Shown in pieces: positions 1-6,583 of a stretch of 10,230 nt of DNA (its first letter is position 1; each line of letters opens with the position of its first letter). Origin of the DNA: Verrucomicrobiota bacterium (GTDB taxonomy: Bacteria; Verrucomicrobiota; Verrucomicrobiia; Opitutales; UBA953). The notes under the pieces were generated by a model. The model was not told the DNA's origin. It saw only the letters and a list, made by a program, of their open reading frames with translations, and did no database searches. Where the stretch lies: contig RGES01000037.1 in the NCBI GenBank assembly GCA_009917805.1, positions 1-10,230 on the forward strand, read 5' to 3'. A program made the translations under genes and the position numbers.

Positions 1-1
1 G

Positions 2-220
2 ATGTACGACGTGCGCACGAAGCTCTCCCGCCAGGTCGTCGAGGAAGTGAAGACCCACTTCCCCGCCCTTGTCATGGATTCGATGATCCCGCGCACCATC
101 CGCCTGTCGGAGTGCCCGAGCCACGGCCAGACGATCTTCCAGTACGACGTCCACTCCCCGGGCGCCGTCGCCTACGACGCGCTCGCCAAGGAGTTCGCCA
201 AGCGCTTCGCGCTGAAGTGA
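2..220 (+). CDS. parA: ParA/Soj-family chromosome partitioning ATPase, C-terminal fragment (5' end outside window)
   Basis: This is the last 72 residues of a ParA/Soj-type P-loop ATPase, which moves or positions chromosomal origin regions or other cargo on the nucleoid together with a ParB-like partner. The visible part matches the conserved ParA C-terminus: MYDVRTKLSRQV, then a helix (EEVKTHFPALV), then IPRTIRLSECPSHG, then YDVHSPGAVAYDALAKEF. The deviant Walker A and Walker B motifs lie upstream of the window and cannot be checked. The reading frame is open to the left edge, so the methionine at position 2 is internal (family members carry this MYD motif) and not the start. The family usually has Ala where this protein has Cys in RLSECPSHG, a mild change. 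No parB follows; the next gene is an unrelated conserved protein whose GTG start overlaps this stop codon. A related orphan ParA/MinD-like ATPase is possible, but the RLSE.PSHG motif favours chromosomal Soj. Confidence 0.9.
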   Translation: MYDVRTKLSRQVVEEVKTHFPALVMDSMIPRTIRLSECPSHGQTIFQYDVHSPGAVAYDALAKEFAKRFALK

Positions 221-912
221 GCGGCGCCGGCCAGCCGCGCGTGCGCCACGTCGGGAGCTTCGCGGAGCTGCGTTCCACGCGCTTCGCCGACGGCGTCAAC
301 GCGCTCTGCTGGGCACGCACCCTGCCCGGCGACTACGTCGAGGTCATCACGAAGCTCGGCCCCGGCGAAGGCATCGTGCCGATCGAAGATGACCGCCTCC
401 TCGCCCTCGACCTGACGCCGGCGGGCAAGCTCGCCGCCGAGGCGATGCTCGCGGACCAGCAGATGCTGCGCGACCACGACCTGGCCCCTTCGCTCAACTG
501 CGTCTACGACTGCGTACGCGGGCCGGACGCCGGCACGGTGCCGACGGACGTGACCTCGTTCCACGTCGACAGCGCGCCGGTCGAGGTCGACACGTGGCTC
601 TGCACCTATCACGGCGCCTGCAGCGAAGGCCTCCGCAACGAGGACGCCCTCCTCAAGGTCGAGATCCCGGAGATCCGCGCGGAACTGCTCAAGGAATACG
701 GCGGCTTGGACGACGCCGGTTTCGCCGAATACCTGCACGAGCACAGCTACGACTCGCACTACGCACCGAAGCCCAGCGCCAAGCCCTACCCCTTCGGGAC
801 GTTCGCCCTCTGGCGGATCGCCACACGCTGGCCGGGCAGCCCCGTGCCGCCCTGCGTCCACCGCGCCCCGGAGAACCACCCCGGCTCACCGCGGCTGCTG
901 CTGATCAGCTGA
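217..912 (+). CDS. Conserved protein of unknown function, DUF1826-like, with HxD...H...R residues
   Basis: Function unknown. The GTG start at 217 overlaps the parA stop (GTGA), which signals translational coupling; an in-frame ATG at 112 would lie inside parA and is unlikely. The product has 231 residues, with no signal peptide or membrane segment, so it is probably cytoplasmic. The N-terminal third (about 14-50) reads like the opening of DUF1826 proteins (SFAELRSTRFADGVNALCWA). A central block has FHVD (His116, Asp118) followed by WLCTYHG. A C-terminal block has YPFGTFALWRIA, PCVHRAP (His215) and PRLLLIS (Arg226). The HxD...H...R order, with 11 residues between the distal His and the Arg, resembles the iron and 2-oxoglutarate ligands of Fe(II)/2OG dioxygenases; that is an inference from spacing. 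From memory, proteins with the FHVD, WLCTYHG and PVPPC(I/V)HRAP blocks occur widely as uncharacterised proteins. I am confident it is a real gene, less so of family placement. Confidence 0.8.
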   Translation: MSGAGQPRVRHVGSFAELRSTRFADGVNALCWARTLPGDYVEVITKLGPGEGIVPIEDDRLLALDLTPAGKLAAEAMLADQQMLRDHDLAPSLNCVYDCVRGPDAGTVPTDVTSFHVDSAPVEVDTWLCTYHGACSEGLRNEDALLKVEIPEIRAELLKEYGGLDDAGFAEYLHEHSYDSHYAPKPSAKPYPFGTFALWRIATRWPGSPVPPCVHRAPENHPGSPRLLLIS

Positions 913-913
913 G

Positions 914-1957
914 TTATTTGACCAAGGTCAGTTTTGACGGATAGCGGCGATCGGCGTTCCATTCGCCGAGATAGATGTCGCCGGCGGAATCCACGAAGAG
1001 GTCATGGCCGTGCTTGAAGATCGGCTGGGCCTGGCTGAGCGGCTGGAGTTTGCCGTCGACATACTTGGGCTCGCTGCCACCCGGAGCGCTGAGCACCTTC
1101 TTCGTGGCGCGATCCAGCACGAGCAGGAAGCCGGACTGCGCGAGACGCTTGCCTTTGGCATCCTTGCTCCAGCAGACGGCGGTGTAGATCTTGTCGCCAC
1201 GGAAGAAGAGCTGACCGGCGAAGGCGCCGGGAAGGTCGAGGGTGTCGACATGCTTGCCGTCCAAGGTGAACGCCTTGATCTGGTTCTGGCTGCGGGAAGG
1301 CACCCAGACGAGCGGCCCGCGCGGGTCGGCGACGTCGAGGGAGATGCCGTGGGCGTTGCTGAGATTGGCGGCGTCCTTGGTCGGCCCGCCCCACTTCTTG
1401 AGCAGCTTTCCTTCCAGCGAGAACTCGTAGATGAAGTTGGAGCCGTAGCCGTCGGCGACCAGCAACGTGCCGGCCGGCGTCCAGGCGACGTCGCACGGCA
1501 TGAACTTGCCATCGCTGAGGCCGAGTTCCTTCGGCGTCGGGAACTTCCGCACCACCTTGCCCTCGGTCGTAAGGAGCGTGATGCGCCCTTCGACTGCGGA
1601 AGGATTCCACCCCTCGGCGGCCATGTGCCAGCCGGAGTCGACATGCACGAGGTATTCCATGCCCTCGTGCTCGAAGATCTCCAAGCCGTGTCCTCCGCCG
1701 AGGCCGGCGCTGATCGAGCGGACGTAACGGCCATCCTTCTCGAAGACGATGAAGTCGTTCTTCGGATGATCGGTCACGAGGTAGATCCGGCCCGTCTTGT
1801 CCTCGGCGAGCGCATGAGAATTGACCACCGGGGCGACCGCCGGATCGGCCTTCGCCCACTTCAGGTCGACCGAGTAGCGGAGGCTACCATGACCGAGGAC
1901 GGCGGGTTGCTCTTGCGCGAGGGCGGAGAGGCTGAGCAGAAAAGCGAGCAGGCGCAT
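914..1957 (-). CDS. Secreted six-bladed beta-propeller (NHL-repeat-type) protein
   Basis: A 347-residue exported protein. The chosen start is the ATG at 1957, because it puts a classic signal peptide at the very N-terminus (MRLLAFLLSLSALA, likely cleaved after ALA and before QEQ). An in-frame GTG at 1978 would add seven residues before it. The mature part has repeated beta-propeller strands of the NHL type: GRIYLVTDH (57-65), a GGGHGLEIFEHEG segment (87-99), MPCDVAWTPAGTLLVADGYG (153-172), NAHGISLD (201-208) and HGHDLFVDSAGDIYLGEW (316-333). Blades of the PCDVAW...LLVADGYG kind resemble the peptidyl-alpha-hydroxyglycine lyase (PAL) domain of peptide-amidating enzymes. Histidines 90, 203 and 318 sit at similar places in separate blades, but catalysis is unproven. 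The gene is read alone on the minus strand, divergent from the Sel1 gene and convergent with the DUF1826-like gene (one base between stop codons). Confidence 0.85.
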   Translation of the reverse strand: MRLLAFLLSLSALAQEQPAVLGHGSLRYSVDLKWAKADPAVAPVVNSHALAEDKTGRIYLVTDHPKNDFIVFEKDGRYVRSISAGLGGGHGLEIFEHEGMEYLVHVDSGWHMAAEGWNPSAVEGRITLLTTEGKVVRKFPTPKELGLSDGKFMPCDVAWTPAGTLLVADGYGSNFIYEFSLEGKLLKKWGGPTKDAANLSNAHGISLDVADPRGPLVWVPSRSQNQIKAFTLDGKHVDTLDLPGAFAGQLFFRGDKIYTAVCWSKDAKGKRLAQSGFLLVLDRATKKVLSAPGGSEPKYVDGKLQPLSQAQPIFKHGHDLFVDSAGDIYLGEWNADRRYPSKLTLVK

Positions 1958-1967
1958 GGCGGAAGGA

Positions 1968-2004
1968 GTTATCGGCACGATGGCCGAAGGCCGGACGCAA
2001 TCAA
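1968..2004 (-). promoter_or_regulatory. Possible promoter of the beta-propeller gene
   Basis: Read on the minus strand, TTGATTGCGT (2004-1995) is followed by GATAAC (1973-1968), which lies 16 bases upstream of the ATG at 1957. GATAAC resembles a -10 box, but the spacing from either TTG box (27 or 31 bases start to start) is longer than a standard sigma-70 promoter, so this is a weak call. If used, the 5' leader would be only a few bases long. The only AT-rich patch in the divergent region is at 2016-2030 and could be an alternative core element for either direction. Confidence 0.2.
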
Positions 2005-2047
2005 GGCCTGGCAGGCATATTCTTCTATAGCCGCAATCGAACTCCCC

Positions 2048-2078
2048 TTGCCTTCATCCGCCGCCCGGCTTGGATGGC
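2048..2078 (+). promoter_or_regulatory. Possible promoter of the Sel1-repeat gene
   Basis: TTGCCT at 2048-2053 is followed, 25 bases downstream start to start, by GATGGC at 2073-2078, which is 15 bases before the ATG at 2088. The same 25-base separation occurs ahead of mfd (TTGACG to GATAGC). Matches to sigma-70 consensus are poor, and the call rests mainly on the parallel with the mfd upstream region. No Shine-Dalgarno sequence is evident between this site and the start codon. Confidence 0.2.
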
Positions 2079-2087
2079 CGTCGTCCC

Positions 2088-3038
2088 ATGCGCCGCAAAC
2101 TCCTCCGGCTCCGCCCTTATCTGATCGCCGCCGCCGTCGGCACGATCCTCATCGTCGACCTCTCCAACCAGTGGGAAGTTCCCATCGCGCAGCTCCCGAA
2201 CGAACTGCACGACCGCTACGTCAGCGAACTCAAGGCCGATGCCAAGCCGGCCGACCTGCTTAAGCTCGCCGAAGGCGGCAACTCCCAGGCGCAGTACATC
2301 TATGCGCTCCGTCACACCACCTACGCGCCAGCCGAGCTGCAGATCAGGGAAGACCAGAAGGTCGCTTACACCTGGATGCAGAAGGCCGCCGAGAACCGTC
2401 ACGCTCGAGCCATGGCGGTGGTCGCGCTCTACTTCGCACGCGGACTAGGCGTCGCGAAGGACGAAACCAAGGCCGCCGAATGGGCGACCAAGGCGGCCGA
2501 CAAGGGCCAGCCGATGGGCTACCGCGTGCTCGGCGACCTGGCCAAGGCGAAGGCGGATGCGATCAAGCCGACGAAAGGCGCGCCTGATTCCGCGAAACAA
2601 CAGGCCGACCGCGACCTCCTGCTCGACGAAGCCTACAAGCAGTACCTCCGCGGCGCCAATGCCGGCGACCGACACTCCCTCCGCGAGCTGGCCAAGGCCT
2701 ACGAGACCGGCCAGCCCGGTCTTCCGCAGAATTATCGGCTGGCCGTCGAATACTACACTCGCGCCGCAGCCCGCCGCGACGGCAAGTCCATCCGCATCCT
2801 CGCCGAACGCCATGAATCCGGCGAGAAGACGCCGAAGGACCTGCAGCAGGCCTACGCCTGGCGTCTCGTGCTGATCGAGATCGAAGATAACCCCGAAGAC
2901 GTGGCCAAGCTCGGCGAGCTCGAGAAGAAGATGAAACTCGAGGACGTCCAGGCCGGCCAGGAGCTCGCGATCAAACTGATCAAGGACCTTCCGTCTGAAT
3001 CAGCGGATGCGCTGGCCCGACTGAACCCCGGCCGCTGA
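2088..3038 (+). CDS. Membrane-anchored Sel1-like repeat protein
   Basis: A 316-residue protein with a short basic N-terminus (MRRKLLRLRP), then one hydrophobic segment (about 11-25, YLIAAAVGTILIVDL), then an all-helical region. It is probably anchored in the inner membrane with its body in the periplasm. Sel1/TPR-type helical pairs are visible: AEGGNSQAQYIYALR (61-75), AYTWMQKAAENRHARAMAVVA (93-113), LYFARGLGVAKDETKAAEW (114-132) with the A..W..KAA.KG consensus, GANAGDRHSLRELAKAYETG (189-208) and YRLAVEYYTRAAARRDGKSIR (216-236). Sel1 repeats act as protein-protein adaptors; the partner here is unknown. The tail (about 260-316) is charged and helical without clear repeats. The ATG at 2088 is preferred over an in-frame TTG at 2070, which would add six residues. 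The stop is 3 bases before the next start codon, so the two genes are likely co-transcribed. Confidence 0.85.
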   Translation: MRRKLLRLRPYLIAAAVGTILIVDLSNQWEVPIAQLPNELHDRYVSELKADAKPADLLKLAEGGNSQAQYIYALRHTTYAPAELQIREDQKVAYTWMQKAAENRHARAMAVVALYFARGLGVAKDETKAAEWATKAADKGQPMGYRVLGDLAKAKADAIKPTKGAPDSAKQQADRDLLLDEAYKQYLRGANAGDRHSLRELAKAYETGQPGLPQNYRLAVEYYTRAAARRDGKSIRILAERHESGEKTPKDLQQAYAWRLVLIEIEDNPEDVAKLGELEKKMKLEDVQAGQELAIKLIKDLPSESADALARLNPGR

Positions 3039-3041
3039 GCC

Positions 3042-3335
3042 ATGACGCCCGCGCAACTCAAGGCTTCCGCCTTGGCCGACGCCAGGCCGCCGGCCGGCCT
3101 TTCGCCGGAAGCCAAGGCGCTCTGGTACACCAAGAAAGGCAACTGGGACGAAGCGCACGGCATCGCCCAGGACATCGAGACGCCGATGGGCTCCTGGCTC
3201 CATGCGCTCCTGCACCTCATCGAAGGCGACCTCGGCAACGCCCGCTATTGGTTCGTCGAAGCCGGCCGACCGGTGAAGAAGCCCGCCCAGATCGACGAGC
3301 TCTGGGACGAAATCGCCGAAGAGGTCCTGAAGTAA
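3042..3335 (+). CDS. Small conserved helical protein of unknown function (97 aa)
   Basis: A 97-residue soluble protein with no signal peptide or membrane segment. After a proline-rich linker (about 15-22) it has predicted helical segments ALWYTKKGNWDEAHGIAQDI (26-45), GSWLHALLHLIEGDLGNARYWFVEAG (50-75) and IDELWDEIAEEVLK (84-97). The central block, with H..LH.IEGD..NA.YWF..AG, looks like a compact TPR-like helix pair. From memory, short proteins with this LH..EGD..NA.YW..RAG signature are widespread and annotated as hypothetical; I cannot name a function. It starts 3 bases after the Sel1-protein stop and probably shares its mRNA, which hints at a joint role. Codon use matches its neighbours, supporting a real gene. 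Confidence 0.8.
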   Translation: MTPAQLKASALADARPPAGLSPEAKALWYTKKGNWDEAHGIAQDIETPMGSWLHALLHLIEGDLGNARYWFVEAGRPVKKPAQIDELWDEIAEEVLK

Positions 3336-3345
3336 GGGGTTGGGT

Positions 3346-3376
3346 TTGACGCTTCGGGGCTTCCCGCCTCGATAGC
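3346..3376 (+). promoter_or_regulatory. Possible promoter of mfd within the 44-bp gap
   Basis: TTGACG (3346-3351) is five of six matches to the sigma-70 -35 box. A GATAGC element (3371-3376) lies 25 bases downstream start to start; it is a poor -10 with a 19-base spacer. The ATG follows at 3380, so a transcript started here would have almost no 5' leader or would be leaderless. The gap has no terminator-like hairpin with a T-run, so read-through from the upstream two-gene unit remains possible. Confidence 0.35.
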
Positions 3377-3379
3377 GTC

Positions 3380-6300
3380 ATGTCCGCTCAGCCACGCCGT
3401 GCCCTGACCGGCGTGCCCCCGCACGCCTGGGCGGCCTGCGCCTGCTCGGCCGGCGCGGAACGCGGCGTGATCGTCTTCCTGGCTTCCAACCTCGGCCAGT
3501 TGCTGACGCTCCTCAACGCGGCCCAGCCGGTCGCCCGTACGCTGACCGAAGCCGACGCCGCCGTGCCGGCGTTCGAAGCCGACTGCGACTTGCTCGGCGT
3601 GCTCTCGCTCCTGCGTCACGGCGGCCACGACGCGAAGCGTCCGTTGCTCATCGCCTGCACGCCCGGCTCGCTCACGCGCCGGTCCCCCGCCCCCGAGGCC
3701 ACCGCCAAGGCCGAGATCGTCGTCCGCAAGGGCGAGAAACTCGCGCTCCGCGACTTCGCCAAGCGTCTCGCCGAAGACTTCGGCTACGCCCATGAGGCGC
3801 TCTGCGAACAGCCCGGCGAATACGCCCTGCGCGGCGGCATCCTCGACGTCTATCCGCTGAACGCGCAGATGCCCGTGCGCATCGACCTCTTCGGCGACAC
3901 GGTCGAATCGCTCCGTCCGTTCGACCCCGCCACGCAGCGCAGCGAAGGCGAAGTCGACGGCCTCGTCATCTGCGCGCCGCGCGATGATTCCGGCTCCGCG
4001 CCCGAAGCGCCGTTCTTCCGTCACCTGCCGCCCGACGCGCTCATCGTCTCCGTCGACCGCTGCCACGAGGACGTCCTCTGCGCCGAGCTGGCTTCGGCCA
4101 AGGTCGACGAACTCGTGCTGGAAGAGACCGATGACGCCCCGGCCGGCCATGCGGCACAAGCGCTCGAATCGACACCCGCCGAATCGCTGCTCATCGGCTC
4201 CGCCACCGACAGCGCCGAGACACGCCCCGCCCTCCTGAAAGCGGCGGCCTCCCTCGCCAAGGACGGCCGACCCTGCCTGCTCGCGGGTGACACCGACGGC
4301 TCTGTCGACCGCCTCAACGCCGACGTCGCCGGCGCCAAGATCCGCGGCTTCGCGCCGCGCGTGCTCCACGGACGCTTCGGCGCCGGCATCGTCATCGCCC
4401 CGGGCAAACTGCCCGGCCTGCTCAAGGACGGTCTGCTGCTCCTGACGGAACGCGAGCTCTTCGGCCGGCGCAAGCGCCCGCTGGCCGTCCTGCCCCGCCG
4501 CCGGACGGCGATCCGCGCCGCGGTCGGACGCGCGCTCGACTTCGGCGAACTCGCCGACGGCGACGCGCTCGTGCACGCGACGCAAGGCGTCTGCCTCTTC
4601 CGCGGCATCAAGGCCCACGAGCACAACGGACGCACCGAAGACTTCATCGGCCTGGAGTTCGCCGAGAAGTCGATGCTGCACCTGCCCGTCCGGGAGTCGC
4701 ATCTCCTCACGCGCTACATCGGCATCGGCCGCGCCCATCCGAAGCTGTCCAAGCTCGGCGGAGGCGGCTGGGAGAAATCGCGCAAGGCCGCCGAGAAGGC
4801 GACCGCCGACCTCGCCGCGCAGCTGCTGGCCATGCAGGCCGCGCGCTCGACGCAGCCCGGCATCGCGCACCCCAAGGACGCGGATAACGCCTGGATGGGG
4901 GAGTTCGAGCGCTCCTTCCCGCACCGCGAGACGCCGGACCAGACGCGCGCGATCATCGACGTGAAGGCCGACATGGAACGCCCCGCTCCCATGGATCGGC
5001 TCATCAGCGGCGACGTCGGCTTCGGCAAGACCGAGGTCGCCCTGCGCGCGGCGTTCAAGTGCGTGCTCGGCGGCCGCCAGGTCGCGATCCTCGCGCCGAC
5101 GACCGTCCTCGCCCAGCAGCATTTCGAAAGCTTCAAGGAACGCCTCGCCCGCTGGCCCGTCTCGGTCGAACTCCTCAGCGGCTACCGCACCGCCAAGCAG
5201 AAGGCCGACGTCCGGGCGCGCGCCGAGGCCGGCACCGTCGACATCGTCGTCGGGACGCACGCCTTGCTCTCGGACGGCACCCGTTTCGGCCGGCTCGGGC
5301 TCGTCATCATCGACGAAGAGCACCGTTTCGGCGTCCGCCACAAGGAACGCCTCAAGCAGCTGCGCACCGAAGTCGACGTGCTGGCCATGAGCGCCACGCC
5401 GATCCCGCGCACGCTCTACCTCGCGCTCGTCGGCGCGCGCGACCTCAGCGTCATCGAGACGCCGCCGCGCGAGCGCCTGCCGATCCGCACCATCGTGCGC
5501 AGCTACGACGAGAAGCTGGTGCGTGACGCCGTGAAGGCCGAGCTCGCCCGCGGCGGCCAGGTCTTCTACCTGCATAACCGCGTCGAGACCATCCAGGCCG
5601 TCGCCGAACGCCTCGCCGCGCTGCTGCCCAAGGCGCGCGTCATCGTCGGCCATGGCCAGATGCCGGCCGGCCAGCTCGAGGAGGTCATGTCGGCCTTCGT
5701 CGCCGGCGAATACGACATCCTCGTGTGCACGACCATCATCGAGACCGGCCTCGATATCCCCAATTGCAACACCCTCATCATCGAGGGCGCGGACCGTTTC
5801 GGCCTCGCGCAGCTCTACCAGCTACGCGGGCGCGTCGGCCGCTTCAACCGGCAGGCCTACGCCTACCTCTTCCTGCACCGCCACGCCGCGCTGGTCGGCA
5901 CGGCCCATCGGCGGCTGTCCGCCATCCGGCAATACAACCAGCTCGGCGCCGGCTTCCGCATCGCCATGCGCGACCTCGAGCTCCGCGGCGCCGGCAACAT
6001 CCTCGGCGCGGCGCAGAGCGGGCACGTCGCCACCGTCGGGTTCGACCTCTACTGCCAGCTCCTGCGCCGCAGCGTCGCCAAGCTCCGCGGCGACAAGGGC
6101 GCGGTCGTCGACCGTTGCGAAGTGCAGCTCGACTTCATCGACCACACCCAGGCCGCGCTCGGCACCGAACAGGCGAACAGCAGCGACGGCGAAGTCCCGC
6201 TGCTGACCGCCACCCTGCCCTCCGACTGGATCCCGGAGACCCGCCTGCGCATCGAGGCCTTCCGCCGCATCGCGCTCGCGCTGGACGCCGCGGAAGTCGC

Positions 6301-6583
6301 GGAGCTCCGGACCTCGCTGAAGGACCGCTACGGCAAGCTCCCGCCCGAAGCCGACGCCCTGCTGAGCCTGGCGGAGATCCGCTGCCTGGCGGAGGAGAAA
6401 AGCGTCGTTTCGGTGACGACCGACGGCGCCGTCATCCGCTGCCTGTCGGCCGCCGCCGGCCGCGCGCCGGAGCCTATTCTCGTGGGCAATCGGTTTCCCC
6501 GCTTGACCGTGCGAGACCCCCTGCGGAAACTGAAGGAAATCCGAGGCTTCCTCTCAAGATTGCCCGCTCCCACCGCCCGATGA
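3380..6583 (+). CDS. mfd: Transcription-repair coupling factor Mfd (ATP-dependent translocase)
   Basis: Mfd binds RNA polymerase stalled at DNA damage, pushes it off with an ATP-driven SF2 translocase, and recruits UvrA for nucleotide excision repair. The product has 1067 residues (E. coli 1148). In order: a UvrB-homology part with GEYALRGGILDVYP (146-159) and MPVRIDLF (164-171), where Arg151, Arg167 and Phe171 correspond to the E. coli UvrA-contact residues R165, R181 and F185; an RNA-polymerase-interacting CarD-like domain (about 390-455) with LVHATQGVCLF and FIGLEFA; a translocase with Walker A GDVGFGKTE (Lys550), DEEH box (645-648), MSATPIPRT and QLRGRVGR (814-821); and the C-terminal TRCF domain (about 946-1055, IPETRLRIEAFRRIA). 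The CarD-like domain has Gln-Gly where HG is usual, and motif VI continues with Phe where Ser is usual. The stop overlaps the next start (ATGA). No Shine-Dalgarno sequence precedes the ATG. Confidence 0.97.
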   Translation: MSAQPRRALTGVPPHAWAACACSAGAERGVIVFLASNLGQLLTLLNAAQPVARTLTEADAAVPAFEADCDLLGVLSLLRHGGHDAKRPLLIACTPGSLTRRSPAPEATAKAEIVVRKGEKLALRDFAKRLAEDFGYAHEALCEQPGEYALRGGILDVYPLNAQMPVRIDLFGDTVESLRPFDPATQRSEGEVDGLVICAPRDDSGSAPEAPFFRHLPPDALIVSVDRCHEDVLCAELASAKVDELVLEETDDAPAGHAAQALESTPAESLLIGSATDSAETRPALLKAAASLAKDGRPCLLAGDTDGSVDRLNADVAGAKIRGFAPRVLHGRFGAGIVIAPGKLPGLLKDGLLLLTERELFGRRKRPLAVLPRRRTAIRAAVGRALDFGELADGDALVHATQGVCLFRGIKAHEHNGRTEDFIGLEFAEKSMLHLPVRESHLLTRYIGIGRAHPKLSKLGGGGWEKSRKAAEKATADLAAQLLAMQAARSTQPGIAHPKDADNAWMGEFERSFPHRETPDQTRAIIDVKADMERPAPMDRLISGDVGFGKTEVALRAAFKCVLGGRQVAILAPTTVLAQQHFESFKERLARWPVSVELLSGYRTAKQKADVRARAEAGTVDIVVGTHALLSDGTRFGRLGLVIIDEEHRFGVRHKERLKQLRTEVDVLAMSATPIPRTLYLALVGARDLSVIETPPRERLPIRTIVRSYDEKLVRDAVKAELARGGQVFYLHNRVETIQAVAERLAALLPKARVIVGHGQMPAGQLEEVMSAFVAGEYDILVCTTIIETGLDIPNCNTLIIEGADRFGLAQLYQLRGRVGRFNRQAYAYLFLHRHAALVGTAHRRLSAIRQYNQLGAGFRIAMRDLELRGAGNILGAAQSGHVATVGFDLYCQLLRRSVAKLRGDKGAVVDRCEVQLDFIDHTQAALGTEQANSSDGEVPLLTATLPSDWIPETRLRIEAFRRIALALDAAEVAELRTSLKDRYGKLPPEADALLSLAEIRCLAEEKSVVSVTTDGAVIRCLSAAAGRAPEPILVGNRFPRLTVRDPLRKLKEIRGFLSRLPAPTAR

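Noticed and set aside
112..216. An upstream ATG for the DUF1826-like gene, within parA
   Set aside because: It would overlap parA by over 100 bases and adds only an Arg/Pro-rich, motif-free stretch. GTG at 217 is the better start.
274..573. Two GTTCCACG sequences resembling half of a parS site, close to parA
   Set aside because: The second half of the palindrome does not match in either case, and both lie in coding sequence; the one near 559 encodes the conserved FHVD motif.
172..879. A 235-codon minus-strand frame opposite the DUF1826-like gene
   Set aside because: Its composition is a GC-shadow (Arg, Ala, Val, Gly) without motifs, whereas the plus-strand frame has conserved blocks.
1982..1992. 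GGCCGAAGGCC mini-hairpin in the divergent intergenic region
   Set aside because: A 4-bp stem with a 3-base loop is expected often in such GC-rich DNA, and no T-run follows, so it is neither a terminator nor a convincing operator.
1004..2263. A 419-codon open frame on the plus strand across the propeller gene and into the Sel1 gene
   Set aside because: It runs antisense to a gene with a clear signal peptide and propeller repeats, crosses the divergent intergenic region and has no recognisable domain.
3245..5653. An 802-codon open frame on the minus strand, antisense to mfd
   Set aside because: It is rich in Arg, Ala, Gly and Asp with no family motif, and lies opposite a gene with unmistakable Mfd motifs. 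In GC-rich DNA the opposite frame often lacks stop codons by chance.
5725..6579. A long in-frame extension upstream of the SurA-like start, inside mfd
   Set aside because: The extension is Arg/Pro-rich shadow sequence. The ATG at 6580 gives a perfect signal peptide and the ATGA overlap.
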